A stretch of DNA of 64,000 bases from Acanthochlamys bracteata. Lineage: Eukaryota; Streptophyta; Magnoliopsida; Pandanales; Velloziaceae. The stretch spans positions 4,286,463 to 4,350,462 of the forward strand of contig CM034134.1 of NCBI GenBank assembly GCA_019914995.1. Direction: 5' to 3'. The translations under genes were made by a program, and so were the position numbers. Below the pieces are notes generated by a model, which did not search any database, was not told the DNA's origin, and saw only the letters and a program-made list of their open reading frames with translations. This document shows positions 23,643 through 35,677 of the stretch, piece by piece (the first letter of the stretch is position 1; the number at the start of each line of letters is the position of its first letter).

Positions 23643-24457
23643 GCTCAAGCTTTCTCTTTTTAATGGTAACTGACTTTCTGTTGCATTTGCTTTTGTTTAG
23701 GACTTGATTTCCAGGAGGAGTTCTTTGGAAAGAAAGGTTTATGATGGCTGATACAGGCTCAAAATAACTATTGCAATTTCAAGAAGTGGGGTCAAAAGAG
23801 TCTGGAAGTAACCATACATACAACAACTATTGGAAGAACTCAAAAGGGTGCAGCAAAATTTCAAGGCTACACAATAGAGAGGTCATTCAACAGGAGAACA
23901 GTGAAACGACAAATATACATGTGATGTCAATACACTAGATGCCCAAAGCAGATTGCTTAAGTTGCATGGATAATGAACACAGAGCCAAGCTGCAAAACAC
24001 CTTATGGATGGTGTCATTTGTCATCTAATCAAGTAAGCATTCCAAGCTGATTTCCTTCTTGGTGGTACCTTTCTATGTCAGGTAAGCATTACTATCAATT
24101 ATATGCATTCATTACTATGAACGAAATCTGGAAATGCAGAAACTGCTCTGCTGGAACAAGATTTGCTCATGCATTATCATAGATTGCATTCACTTCTGTA
24201 AGTTACATATGCATGAAATTGTAATGGAAGTGCATACTGCATTTTGTTTCTGTGCCCCATGTTGTGTACTACTTCAAAAACATGCTCTCCCGAAAAGCTT
24301 GACATTTGCAAATTAATGTCTAAAAAGCTTCTATCTGTTTGAGTGCTTGTTGTGAATAAAATTAAATCTTGCTTGTGAAGTTCTGTCTACTCCAAAACTA
24401 CATGTTTGATGTTTAAGGAAATGATAGCAAGGCTTTTATGCTTATACTTATGTGCCA

Positions 24458-24504
<47 letters not shown>

Positions 24505-24959
24505 ACGGGATAGAGGCACAACGGTCATTATGTGCGGTTCTCTATGTACCACAAATATGTAGGAGATAATCTATATGTTTTGAAATTATCAAACCTGAAC
24601 TTAAAGATGCATTAGATGGACTGGATACATAATATACGGAAGTAGCAGCATACAGATGGCACATTAATAACACTACATGCATATTCCTAACTAATTATGG
24701 CATGACATATATGGAAACTTCAGTCATTAAGAAGACATGCATATATGACAATTAATGCATAAGGGATCCTATGGACAATTCATATAAAATATCAGCAAGG
24801 CTGTAGATATCCAGTCACTACCATCAAAGACACACATAGACACATATAAATGTATAACTAAATATTCTGTATACTACAACCAACGTTTAACAGTCAACTT
24901 TGTTCTTAACTATAGGATTTCTCCAGCTGAAATAAAGAAATACTAATAAATAATAAGAA
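23643..24959. other. Probable 3' remainder of element A, then non-coding DNA
   Basis: The first bases continue the post-pol sequence of element A after B. I found no LTR of A and no supported gene. A (TA)n run is at about 24464-24502. The sequence around 24700-24950 is A/T-rich with no recognised family. Confidence 0.45.
24464..24502. repeat. (AT)n microsatellite
   Basis: About 19 uninterrupted AT repeats following ATATGT. It lies in non-coding sequence. Confidence 0.95.
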
Positions 24960-24975
24960 ACACACAATTTACTTA

Positions 24976-26538
24976 CTATATAGATGGTCTAGTAGCATTT
25001 TTAAGTTTTCCGAACATCTCCATAAGAAATGATACTTTTTCTTCATTTTCACGGAGACGTTGCCTAGTCTCAAGTAGTTCATGTTGTTGCTTCTCAAGCT
25101 CTTGTTGTTGCTTCTCAAGCTCAGCCTGTTGCCTTTCATTTTTTTCCTCTAGAGTTACAATATGGTCTTTCAAAACAGAATTCTCGTATGTTTGGGTAGA
25201 GGAACCAGTAAAACGGGTGCTAGGCGGCTTAGGTCCACGCCCACGTCCACGAATATCCCCGCGTGCTTTCCCGAGCACCAATAAGCATATCTCTTCATCA
25301 TCGACGGCATTTCCTTCTTCTTGAGACTTGGTCTGCATCTCTACCATTTGATTCTGTATTTCATTTAAAACAAAATATCATAGCATATTATAAACCTTAA
25401 CTCTTAAGGTTAATCCAAAAAAATTGTACAGAAAGGACATAACTTACATAATTCGATTGCGACTCTTCCGATATCCAACTGCCCTTTTTTTCTTTTGCAT
25501 TTGAAATGTGCGTCTCCTTATACAAATCAATACAGTTGGCATTCTACAAATTGTTCAAAGAACCAATATAAGTTAGTTAGTTAGAGTCATATTGTCTTTG
25601 TTACATTAATGCAATTAATTAAAAAATTATAAGAAAAAATACCTTCTCTCGTTGTATTGCTGCAAAAGTACGTGAGTCTGCTGTGTGCTTACTGTTATTC
25701 TTTGCACAAGCAGCTTTTGCTTTTTCTAATTTTCTCTACATATAACCAATGATAAGAATATTATTAACCAATGAGATAAAAAAAATACAATAAAAATGTA
25801 GATAAACGAATCTTACGATCCATTCTGGTGAATCAAATTGATCACATAACCAAATCCATTCTTCACGTCCGGCTGCTGAATGGGTGAAGTCCTTATAAGG
25901 ATTTGCTCAAGCCCTGTCTCCACCACTGACACTCCTAAAGTAGTCATGACACTCATAACGCCAATCTTTATATGGCTCAGAACCAGTATTATGTAAACAT
26001 GTTATGACTCCATGATCCGATAAATCTAACTCAAACTTGTCTTGCGATAATAAAACAAAGATGTTAGCAACTGCCAAACCATCATAAAGTAGATTATGCC
26101 AACTTAAAAATACTTACTGCCATCATAGAATAAATCTCGTTCTTAATAGATTGATCAATCGTACTCCAACCTTTAGTATTTTTTACAGGAGCATAAGTAC
26201 GAATTAGATATGCCATCTCCCTTGCGAACCAATTTGCGTGTTCACCGACTGGCCTCCATATGCAATTTGGGATATCAACCTTGACTTTCTTCTTATTTCT
26301 CAATATATACATTTCCAAATCACTTCATCTATTGCCCGCTCACGGACGTTGCGTTTGTGTGTCAACAGATCCTACTTTGAGGACAACTATGAGATGCAAT
26401 AATTAGTAAATGACGAAGTTTATTTATAAAAAAAAACTTACCGCTACTAGAGCCATTAGGATCTTGCGTTTCCAAATCAGCAATATTCTGAGTTGATTGT
26501 AACGACAGTCGTCTTCTACTAGATATTACCGGCGCCAT
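24976..26538 (-). pseudogene. CACTA accessory transposase-like gene (plant transposase Ptta/En/Spm type)
   Basis: A start with splice donor is visible: an ATG at 26538 opens MAPVISSRRRLSLQSTQN and ends at AGCG/GTAAGT (26442). Later exons include VDIPNCIWRPVGEHANWF and IDQSIKNEIYSMMA (26318-26120), a Trp-rich REEWIWL-type block (25850), KARAACAKNNSKHTADSRTFAAIQREK (25640-25740), KGSWISEESQSNY (25460) and a final exon (25347-24976). That last exon has a basic RGDIRGRGRGPKPPS stretch and a heptad-like Gln/Glu coiled coil. The pattern matches the PF03004-type second gene of plant CACTA elements. The region after exon 1 contains a frameshift, so I call it a pseudogene. The protein would help recognise element ends. 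Confidence 0.75.
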
Positions 26539-26666
26539 AAAGATAAATATAGAAAAGCAGCACCTGTATACAAAATTTTATATAACAAATAGAAAATGAG
26601 ACTTAAAATTAAATAGAAGCAAATTAGTGTATAAGGTTGAGTTTAATCTCACATGTGACTTATACT

Positions 26667-28670
26667 TCAATTGAGTTCATCATCACTATAGTTGCACTCC
26701 TCCTCGCTTTCGTTTTCATTTTGATCTACCCTGGGACGAATGCCTTCTTGGTCGTCCAAGACCTCAATCACTTCATGATCAAGTTCAACTATCTTATTTA
26801 AATTATCTATCTCTAGACTATCATCTCCATTTCTTATGCTCGAGCATTCCACTTCTTGATAGGCATCATTGTCTGCGCTGATTACTTCTTCATCAACATA
26901 TGTGTTTTCTTCATCTTCGCCCCCTCCAAACAACGAGGGATGATATAAATATCGATGTTGCGATTGTTGTGCTACAACCCAATCATTACCTTGCTTTGTA
27001 TCTTGAACATAAAACACTTGAGTCACATTCATAGGAAACACGAACGGATCATCTTGATACCATCTTTTGGTAATGTTGATGCTAGTAAAGTCATCATCAA
27101 TCCTTATGGGTTTTTTGTGCTCTAAATCAAACCATTCACATTTGAATAGAAAAACTTGACGGCCCTTGGGATATGCCAAACTCAAGACTTCATTCAAAAT
27201 ACCATAAAAATTTTAAACTTGATCTTTATGATCACCTTGCACACAAATTCCACTATTTTGAGTCAACAAACGACGCTCGCGTTTGTTCGTTAAAAATTTC
27301 ACTCCATTGACAATGCATCCAGAATACCTAATTGCACGTTTATCTGGACCAAGGGCTAGCGAATATATATCATCTGTAATATCTTGCGTAGTCACAAGGA
27401 GATGTCGTATCTATAATAAAAATACATAACAAATAAGTATTCATTAAAGTGTAACGGTTATAAACGAAATTTTTCGATAAACTAATTATTATATACTATT
27501 TCATACTCGAATTTTGAACCACGTAGGAAACACATCTCTTTGTCTTGACTCCAAATTAAATGGACTCTCCACTTTAAGAAGCTCCTCATGTTCACTGTAA
27601 TCATAGGTTATGCTTAGTATGCGCCAAAGAACACAATCCTTTAAAATTCTAAATATTTACCTCAGATATGGAACAACTTCGTCGCAACTATTTAAAAGAA
27701 ACCAATGTGCTAAACTATACTACTCCTGTGTTAAGAGAATTTGGTTAGCTTTGCCCAACGGTCGAACCTTCTGAGAAAACACAGATAATGTTGTATCAAC
27801 ATATTGCTCTCCATCGTTATGTTGTTCTTGTCGATTGAATCTAGTCTCCAACCCTCGCAAGTATCTAGAGCAAAACATTAGACACTCATTTACTGTATAA
27901 GATTCTGCTATAGAACTTTCTTGACGTGCTCTATTACGAACATACGCTTTAAGCGTACCAAGAGCCCTACATGTATAGATGAAATAAAGAAAATCTTTAG
28001 AAGATTCAAATAGAGAAATTAAACGAGAATTGAATTGATTCCTATATTAAAATTTTACCTCTCTATAGGATACATCCATCTATAATGAACAGGACCTCCC
28101 TTGATGGCTTCTTCCAGCAAGTGCATAGCTAAATGTACCATGATATCAAAAATGCCGGAGGAAATATCATCTCGAGCTTGCAAAGAATAATCACTATGTT
28201 CTGTTGCAACTCCTTCAATACATCCAGCCTTAAAGTCTTTGCACATAGTTCTCTAAAAAATTTTTCCAATTCACTGATTACATCCACCACTTCTTTCTTG
28301 AGATACCCACGTAAACCAATAGACAGTAAGCGCTGCAACAGAACATGATTATCATGACTCTTCAACCCCGAGATTTTTCCATCCACTGTATTTACACACT
28401 TCGAAATATTTGCAGCATATCCATCAGAAAATTTTACAGATTTAAGAAACTCACAAAATTTCTTTCTTTCTTGATGTGATAAAGTGTATGCCGCAATCGG
28501 TTTCTCCCACTTATTTGTATCTAATTTCTTTGTATGCAACTCACGTCGTATGCCTAGATCTTCTAAATCCCAACGAGCCTTCAGTGTATCCTTCGTTCTA
28601 TTATCTACATTCATCATTGTTCCCAAAATGTTATTATAAATATTTTTCTCCATATGCTTCAAAACTTGCT
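26667..28670 (-). pseudogene. CACTA transposase (TNP2-like), C-terminal half
   Basis: On the minus strand the DUF4218 domain comes first: NILGTMMNVDNRTKDTLKAR, ISGLKSHDNHVLLQRLL, IVIILCKLEMIFPPAF, then in another frame VHLAMHLLEEAIKGGPVHYRW and MYPIER (28662-28055). Further exons give SRYLRGLETRFNRQEQHN (27880) and a DUF4216 region (YSLALGPDKRAIRYSGC near 27330, then VFLFKCEWFDLEHKKP near 27150). The C-terminus is acidic, ending SEEECNYSDDELN. The N-terminal DDE catalytic domain is absent: homology stops near 28670. One stop interrupts DUF4216 near 27210. In an active element this protein cuts and pastes the transposon. Confidence 0.87.
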
Positions 28671-28925
28671 AGCTAGTGAGAACATATATAATATCCATGC
28701 ATATATAGGATAATCTCAGTCACAACGTTTTCAATATCTCTTTCTTTTGTCTTGATTCAAGTGTGCATATATTCTTTTGCAGAAAAACTTGTTATAGAAT
28801 ATCATATATTGTCATCACTTAAAGATCCAAAAGGAAACCCCATAACAGTGCTAATTCTTATACATAAGATAAGATTCATTACTCTCTTAATTCCATACTA
28901 ACTAAAGCCTCCAACGCATATATAT

Positions 28926-29458
28926 ACTAAGCAAGTTAATTAAAGAAATATTTCCAAAATACAAAAAAAAAAATTGGAAAGAAAAGAAAGATGCAATGGA
29001 CAAGCTAAAGAGAGTAATGAATTGAATTAATGCATAAGGGATTAATATAAGTTAAGTTAAGAAGCAAAGAGCAAAGATCCCAAGGAAGCAAGCTTTAAAG
29101 TTAATCCAATGCATATATATATTAAGCAAGTTAATTAAAGAAATATTTTCAAAATACAAAAAAAAAATTGGAAGAAAGGAAACATGCAATGGACAAGCTA
29201 AAGAGAGTAATGAATTGAATTAATGCATAAAGGATTAATATAAGTTAAGTTAAGAAGCAAAGATCCCAAGGAAGCAAGCTTTAAAGTTAATCCAATGCAT
29301 ATATATACTAAGCAAGTTAATTAAAGAAATATTTCCAAAATACACAAAAAACAATTGGAAAGAAAAGAAACATGCAATGGACAAGCTAAAGAGAATAATG
29401 AATTGAATTAATGCATAAGGGATTAATATATGTTAAATTAAGAAGCAAAGAGCAAAGA
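28926..29458. repeat. Tandem array of about 190-bp units in the CACTA element
   Basis: Units begin CTAAGCAAGTTAAT at about 28926, 29121 (tTAAGC variant) and 29307, giving spacings near 195 and 186 bp. Each contains 'atgcaatggacaagctaaagag', 'attgaattaatgcataa' and 'gatcccaaggaagcaagctt'. The third unit is cut off near 29458. A fourth partial copy stands alone at 30705-30830. The array lies on the 5' side of the transposase gene. Confidence 0.85.
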
Positions 29459-30690
29459 TTAGGAACTAAAGTATGTTTGAATCACCTGCATTAGAGTTAA
29501 CTCTATAGCGCTGAATTCATGTAACAGAAAGTTTTTTGTTATTCTATAGCCTCTTTTATTATCATAGAAATTCTATTTTTCAGTCGGTAAAACCCCTGTT
29601 TTGTTCTAGGTAACTAACCTAAATAAGGAGTAAGAAATTATAGTTATTTAAAAGTTGTAATGGGGGACAACTTGGATGTGTGCATAGATGCATTCAAAAA
29701 CTCGTAACTTTATGCTTTTCCAGAAAAGCTGTGATAGTGATATAGGAGAAAGAAAGAAAGAAAGGCAGGAACAGTTTACAGCAATAGCTGGATTGCTATT
29801 GCTGATGGTGAAAAAGAGAAGGCATGAAGAAGGGAATGTTGCAGGCTTCAGCAAACTAAAATGAGTGAGTGACATAGTGTGCAGTGGTAATCAAAGGCCT
29901 TGTTGCACATGCATAACAGTCTGAAATTTCATGTACCATAACATTATAGTTCATCAAATACACTTTCACTTATATTTATGTCCCAGGGAATATGATGTAG
30001 TATGAGATGAGCCAATGTCAGGTCAATGAATTCCTTCATTGATTAAGCCATCTTGGCTAGCTCTAGATATTTTACAATCCAATGCATTCATATAACAATA
30101 AAGCTGAAATTATCACAATGATCAGTTTCTTGCATGTAAATTCCATAGCTGCCATGGTGTACTAGAGTAAAGTTCAATAGAATAAGAATTTGTATGCAGG
30201 ACGTAATTGATTAAGTACGCCTTTGGACTTCGTATCTAGCTTTACAACTAGCTACCATAATGAAGGTGTATGTAGTTGCTATCTAGCAATCACTTCCAAG
30301 ATAGATAATAAATGTTTCCAATAATCTGTGCTCTTTGCATAGAACCTAGCGGTGAACAAGCAAAAGATCCAGTTTATATGTTTAATCAAGTTGTATATAT
30401 AGAATTAGGAAGTGATGTATGTATATTTGTGATAGCATCCATCATGCATCATGTCTTTTTGCTCTTTGTTAGAAACACAAGCAAAACAATTTTGTGGTGG
30501 ACACTATAACTATTGTGAGAGAATAAGCAAATCGGTGTCATGTCTTGCAACCAAAAGAAGATGCAATATTCCACTATTGCAAAGCAGGGATGATAGATTA
30601 GTAGTAAGGAATGGCAAGAGCCGGGATGATTGAGAAAGTTTGCTTTAGTATTTACACTTTCTATCATTGTGAGAGGTCAAGTGGGAATGA
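29459..30690. other. Non-coding interior of the CACTA region, no gene seen
   Basis: No supported open frame or recognised domain. The short frames here have no family resemblance and are in A/T-rich sequence. Confidence 0.45.
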
Positions 30691-30691
30691 A

Positions 30692-31806
30692 CACTACTAC
30701 ATTAAACAGCAAAGAGCAAAGATCCCAAGGAAGCAAGCTTTAAACATAATCCAATGCATATATATACTAAGCAAGTTAATAAAGAAATATTTCCAAAATA
30801 CAAAAAAGAAAATGGAAAGAAATACCAATTGCCATCATTCAGCTGACAGTATATGAATTCAAGTAAACACATTCAGCTGCCATCATTTCGTGTATATGAA
30901 TATGGTTTATTAGTACATCCATCCACAGATGCAAACAAAAATCCAATGCGTATTAATACATCCATCCACTAATGCAAACAAAATTACCACAATTATCTAT
31001 AAAATTATGGAAATGCTGCTGACAGTAAAGGGCATAACAGCTTAACATAAATAACCAAGCCCTCAGTTCAACAGCTTCACCGAAATCAAATTTTAGCTTA
31101 ATTTGAAATTCTACGACTACAACTTTATGAAAATTTCTAATGCCGACTCTTTCCAAAAACAACGAGATCGGAATAACTATAAACGGGGACGAATTTCTGC
31201 CGACAACCAAACATACAGGAGAACACATTTCTGTCGGCAAACAACTGAGTTGTAGCAAAAAAAAAAACCCAGTGACTGCCAGAAAAATTGGAGAACGTAC
31301 CGGAGGGAAGCTCGCCAGCAAACAAGCATTGAACAGAATCAGACCGGCTGGCGAGTCGGAGCAGCTCGGTCTCACACCGACAGAATGAGAACTTTCGAAA
31401 TTTCTTTGAAATTTCTTCTCCTAGCGTGGGACGGAAGCAAATCCGGCGAGATGAAGCGGGATTTCTCAAGTAGATCACCGATCAGCGGCAAGGGAACGGT
31501 TCCGGCGAAGACCTAACCAAGGCAGCGTGGGAAGGAAATGAACCCGATTGGGTTCATTAAGATATTTTGCCGACTGCAAAGCTTTCCAATCGATAATGTA
31601 CCGACCGAATACTAACTCAGTCGGTATTCTATCAAAACATTTACCGACTAACTTAGTATTAGTCGGTGATATTCATAAAATACCGACCAAGTGTCTATTT
31701 AGTTGGTAAATTTATATGATTTGTCGACTGATTTTTATTCAGTCGGTATTCTACAAAGTTACCTACTGAACGCGTTCAGTCGGTAATTGTCTTTTTTGTA
31801 GTAGTG
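30692..31806. repeat. Inverted CACTACTACA termini bounding a 1.1-kb segment
   Basis: CACTACTACA lies at 30692-30701 and its inverse TGTAGTAGTG at 31797-31806. Subterminal motifs crowd the right end (31600-31790: CAGTCGGTATTCT twice, CAGTCGGTAATT, TACCGACC twice, TACCGACTAA). The 3-bp flanks (GAA and ATT) do not match. The left motif may be an internal or independent CACTA end. This segment could be a short non-autonomous CACTA or just the 5' part of the large element. Confidence 0.6.
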
Positions 31807-32450
31807 ATTGTTGAGAATTAGCACTAAGTCTTTCAAATAACTCGAATGCTTCGTTCTCATTCTTATCTATTAGAGCACCACCACATAAAGCATCTATAAT
31901 TTGCCTATTTTGATGTAATACACCCTCATAAAAATGCTCTATGATTCTCCATTTTTCAAAACCATGATGAGGGCATTATGCAATAAAACTTTAAAACGTT
32001 CCCATGCCTCAAATAATAATTCACCTTCTCTCTTTTGAAAAATTTGAATTTCCCTACGCAAGGATTGGGTCCTCTAGGCAGAGAAGAACTTTTGTAGAAA
32101 TTTTTGTGACAACTGATCCCAAGTACTAATAGATTGAGCCTTAAGATTATTGAACAATGCTTTCCCTTTTTCCTTAACGAAAAAGAAAAAAGGCGAAGTC
32201 AAATTCTTCATCTAAAATTCTATTAATATTGAAAGTTGCACAAATTTTATAAAAATTCTTAACATGAAAATAAGGATCCTCATGTGCTTGCTCATAGAAA
32301 TGAGGGAGAAGTTGAATCATAGAGGTTGAAGTTCAAAGTGTTGAGATATCTTATCTAGCAGAACAATACAAGAAGTAGTGGCATTATGTTGTGGAAGAAC
32401 ATAAAATTTCAGAGGTCCAAGTGGATGATCAAGTTGTTTGTCCATGATGT
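31807..32450 (-). pseudogene. Gag N-terminal part of Athila-like element C (broken)
   Basis: Minus-strand reading from about 32445 starts MDKQLDHPLGPLKFYVLPQH. After frameshifts it gives FSLRKKGKHCSII, FYKSS, KWRIIEHFYEGVLHQNRQII and DALCGGALIDKNENEAFELF, typical of the Athila Retrotrans_gag region. It stops exactly at the CACTA terminus (31806/31807). The continuation of this gag was not found on the other side of the CACTA remains. Confidence 0.82.
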
Positions 32451-32595
32451 GCAGCTGATTCCTTTTTAAGGGATGCAGAAGAGCTTACCTAAATGCAACA
32501 AAAAACAAATCAAAATTGCTCTAAACTAAATGCAAAGTTTTCGGAGAAACCTAAATGAATCTAAGAGGGACTAGTTAAATTAAAGTTAAAATAAA

Positions 32596-32616
32596 CAGTC
32601 CCCGGTAATGGCGCCA
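32596..32616 (-). other. Primer-binding site of element C
   Basis: The minus strand reads TGGCGCCATTACCGGGGACTG, the clearest of the three Athila/Tat-type sites in the window. It lies six bases inside the LTR end at 32623. Confidence 0.9.
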
Positions 32617-32622
32617 AAAACT

Positions 32623-34424
32623 TGATGAAGCTAAATTCACCTAAGAAAGTCTAGAAATTCTATCCTAGTTTATGCCATAAGTACACGGTTGTCGTCTACC
32701 GTATAGCAAACGCATATTCGATCCATCTAGAGTGAAGCTAACTCTAACTCAAATCACTCTCACAAAATATGTAAATAGAATGATGATTGTTTATCAAACT
32801 AAACATGTGTATTAAAACAATGAATCGGAGAACAGAGATGATAAGATAACTAGAATTCTAAAATCCATCAATAGTATCTTTTGCTTGAATTCTTAAATAA
32901 GTGTGAGTTTTATTATTAACTAATGCAAAACTTTCGTACTTAATAACTTGGTCTAATCCTTAGGTCAGATTTTAAATCATGATTCTACTCTAGGTCCAAT
33001 ATAGAATCACCTATCTCTAATTTATTTTTACTTTAGTCCAGTCTAGCATTAAACTAGAAATGCATTAAGAATTACGAATAGAAAATCATACAATCATATT
33101 AATTTTTATCTATAAAATACTAGTCACAGTTATTAATCCTAATTTTTTATTTTGTTTTGAATGGCACTCGACAAACACAATTAGATATTTCAAACATCAA
33201 ACTCAATCTTAATCAAGTATTTAAGTTCAAAGTCTAAATTTTAGTAAACATAAAGATTAACAATTCATAATACATTCAATAATTATTCCTCACAATATTA
33301 ATTATTCCTCACTACATGTTCAAGAATTTAAACAAATTCAACTAACATTTCATCCAAAATTTCCGTCAAGATGTCAAATGAAATAAACAACAGATAGGAA
33401 AGAATCAAATCTAGATGATCAGCTTGTTGCAGTTTGCTGGCTCCTTCTCTTTCTTTGTTCTTGATCCACTCCCCACCCTCTGTATGTTGGTTTTGCCCTG
33501 CTTGATGATTTTTATACTGCCTCCCCATGGCCGACCCAAACAAAACTTCCCCCTTAAGCCTAGATTTTTTGAGATTATCTCAAGAGTCCAAGCCAAGAAT
33601 GAATCCACCGGTGATTGATTCTCCAGACACACTTGTATTGAGTGGATAAAAGAAAATTTTAATTTCAAGAGGGTCTCTATGGAGGCGGTGTGGAGAAAAG
33701 AAGCTTCGCCTCTAGACGAGGACTAGTGATCCGAATATCCGATCCAATTCTAGAATTTCCCTTCCAATCCAAGATTCAAAGAAAGAGAAGAAGAATTCTC
33801 CCTGGTTTTGGACTCTCCTCAATGTTTGATTTGTTACGGAAAAATCACCGAGAAAGCTGCTATGGCTTCTAGAAGATCGAGATTATCTTTCCGTTTGGGA
33901 TTGCATTTCTCCAACAGAGTTTTTCAATTTTTCATTTCACGTTTATACAATACATATTTTATAAGTATCTAAAAAATTTATTTAAAAATTTAGAAAGTGT
34001 AGAAAAACTCTACGTAATGAGATCTTTTTATTACATATTTTTATTATTTTTTTGGAAGTAAAAAAATAAAACTCGTTTTTCAAAAAGGACAAAAAATTCT
34101 ATTTCAAAAAAACTTCATTTCATAAGCACTCCCAAACGCCCCCAATGCTTGGTGGAGAAAAGCATCGTTCCATAGAGTTGATTGAAATTTTCATATGCTG
34201 CTTAGGCTTAGTGTATGGGCTATTTGCCTCCCATTAAGCTATCTTTATCTCTCCATTGTATTTGTTAGTTTCTGATTCTTACTTAGCTTGCAGCTCATTC
34301 CTTTCATTTAGTTCCTTCTCACATAACATTCACAAAATAATATAATTCAACTTTATACAAGAAAAATCAATCTTTAAATATATTAAAAGAAGATACTAAA
34401 TTACACATATTTGTTTCGTTATCA
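32623..34424 (-). repeat. 5' LTR of Athila-like element C, carrying a MITE
   Basis: In the minus orientation it starts TGATAACGAAAC and ends AGCTTCATCA next to the primer-binding site. Removing the MITE (33891-34143) leaves about 1.55 kb, close to the 1.45-kb LTR of element A, which it matches over its PBS-proximal half. Open frames inside are incidental. Confidence 0.82.
33891..34143 (-). mobile_element. MITE copy 2, GGGGGCGTTTGG family, inside an LTR
   Basis: On the minus strand it begins GGGGGCGTTTGGGAGTGC and ends near CCCAAACGG. The interior carries 'cctttttgaaaaacgag', 'aataataaaaatatgtaata' and 'agatctcattacgtaga', shared with copies 1 and 3. It sits inside the LTR of element C, so it inserted after that element. 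Confidence 0.8.
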
Positions 34425-34555
34425 TTGTGGTGATTTAAATGTATGTTGGAGTGAGATTTACGAAAAGTTTTTGGTATAGATCCAAACAAAATAATAGAAA
34501 ACCTCCAAATTTTTCAAAGAGTTAAGGCTTGAAACCTCGAAGCAACCAAAATAAT

Positions 34556-34778
34556 AAAGTTGGAGGGTATTTTTATCCTTTTTGAAAAACGAGCTCTATT
34601 TTTTTTACTTCCAAAAAAATAATAAACATATGCAATAAAAAGATCTCATTACGTAGAAATTTTCTACACTTGCTAAATTTTTAAATAAAATTTCTAAGTA
34701 CTTATAAAATATGTATTAATAAATATGAAATAGAAAGTTAAAAAGGAGCGTTGGTGAAACGCTCCACCAAACGCCCCC
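34556..34778 (+). mobile_element. MITE copy 3, left end missing
   Basis: It shares 'gagggtatttttatcc', 'tttttgaaaaacgag' and 'aaaaagatctcattacgtaga' with copy 2 and ends CCACCAAACGCCCCC, but has no recognisable GGGGGCGTTTGG left end. It is in the opposite orientation to copy 2 and only about 410 bp away. Confidence 0.75.
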
Positions 34779-35677
34779 TTAAAAGCATCCAGCTGCATTC
34801 TTCCTAACTATTTACCCTTTGAGATTAAAAAATGATGTTAAAACCTACTTTCATTCATAGTGTATATTTACCGAGGTAAACATAAAATTTTTATCAAGGT
34901 AAACTAAATTTTTTTATTTTAAAATAAATTTTGAAAATGAATTTTTAATAAAAATTTAATTCAAATTTGTATTTATTTAGTTTAAAATTAATTAAAAATT
35001 GAAAATGAGTTTAAAAAATAAATTTAAGGTGTAGATAAATAAATCTAAAAGGGGCATAAATTAGGGAAGAACTGTGAAGGCAAGCATTTAATCGTAAACT
35101 CTTACTTTTTGGTCATTACCTTATTTGATGGTCGAAATGTGCTTGCACAAAGGAGTTGTCAATTGTAAGTTTTAACGATCCGATCCCACTATTATCACAC
35201 TTCTCGGCTCAATACCTTTGCTTGTGAAATACTACAACCTTAAGTACGTTGAAATGCGTCTCCCAAGAACTAGAACAGTAAATAGGCAACTGTGGCATTT
35301 ACGATTAGTTGGTGGAAAAGTCCTCGGTAAGCATCATACCTCCTGGATTGCATTTTTAGAGTCTTGGGAAATGATATGTTGAAAGAGGGACAAAACGCAT
35401 AGCCACATTAATGGCGAAGTTGTAAAGGAGGCGGAACACACAGGTTCAAGCAAACGTTAATGGAAGTCTAATAAGTGCCATATCTATGAGTTGTTTACAG
35501 TTAGTGTTGGTAATTAAAAACTCGTATTACTAAGTGCCACTATAAATTGGAGATTAGGGTGATGCAATGAACATGACAAAGAAAAGTTTGAGATGTGTAG
35601 AAAGAAAGTCCGCAGCGCGCCGTGACCGAAAAGAGTAATGTTGAGTAATCGTCGTCAACTCGGACGAATGACATCTC
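34779..35677. other. Non-coding; dispersed repeat shared with 59.6-60.1 kb
   Basis: The first 300 bp are simple A/T-rich sequence with short 'gaggtaaac' repeats. From about 35330 to 35673 the plus strand matches the minus strand of 59590-59970, including CACATTAATGGCGAAGTTG (35404) and ATAAATTGGAGATTAG (35542). It ends at the LTR of the copia element. Identity of the parent family is unknown. Confidence 0.7.

Larger units (their letters stand above)
24960..31806 (-). mobile_element. CACTA (En/Spm) DNA transposon remains
   Basis: Two transposase-related genes are read on the minus strand (28670-26667 and 26538-24976). The 5' terminus is at 31806, where the minus strand begins CACTACTACAAAAAAGAC and is followed by many short subterminal repeats (CAGTCGGTA/TACCGAC). 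The DDE catalytic part of the main transposase is missing, and no certain 3' terminus was found at the low-coordinate end, so the extent there is uncertain. The terminus abuts the gag of Athila-like element C, consistent with insertion into it. Confidence 0.75.

Noticed and set aside
24815-24840. CACTACCATCAAAGACACAC as the missing far CACTA end
   Set aside because: About 14 of 19 positions match the 31806 terminus, but A-rich matches are easy by chance and no subterminal CAGTCGGTA motifs lie nearby.
28133-28676. Plus-strand frames opposite the CACTA transposase
   Set aside because: The minus strand carries clear DUF4218 homology; the plus frames are shadows.
31137-31478. Overlapping frames on both strands of 80-140 codons
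   Set aside because: No recognisable domain; they sit in the terminal, non-coding part of the CACTA element.
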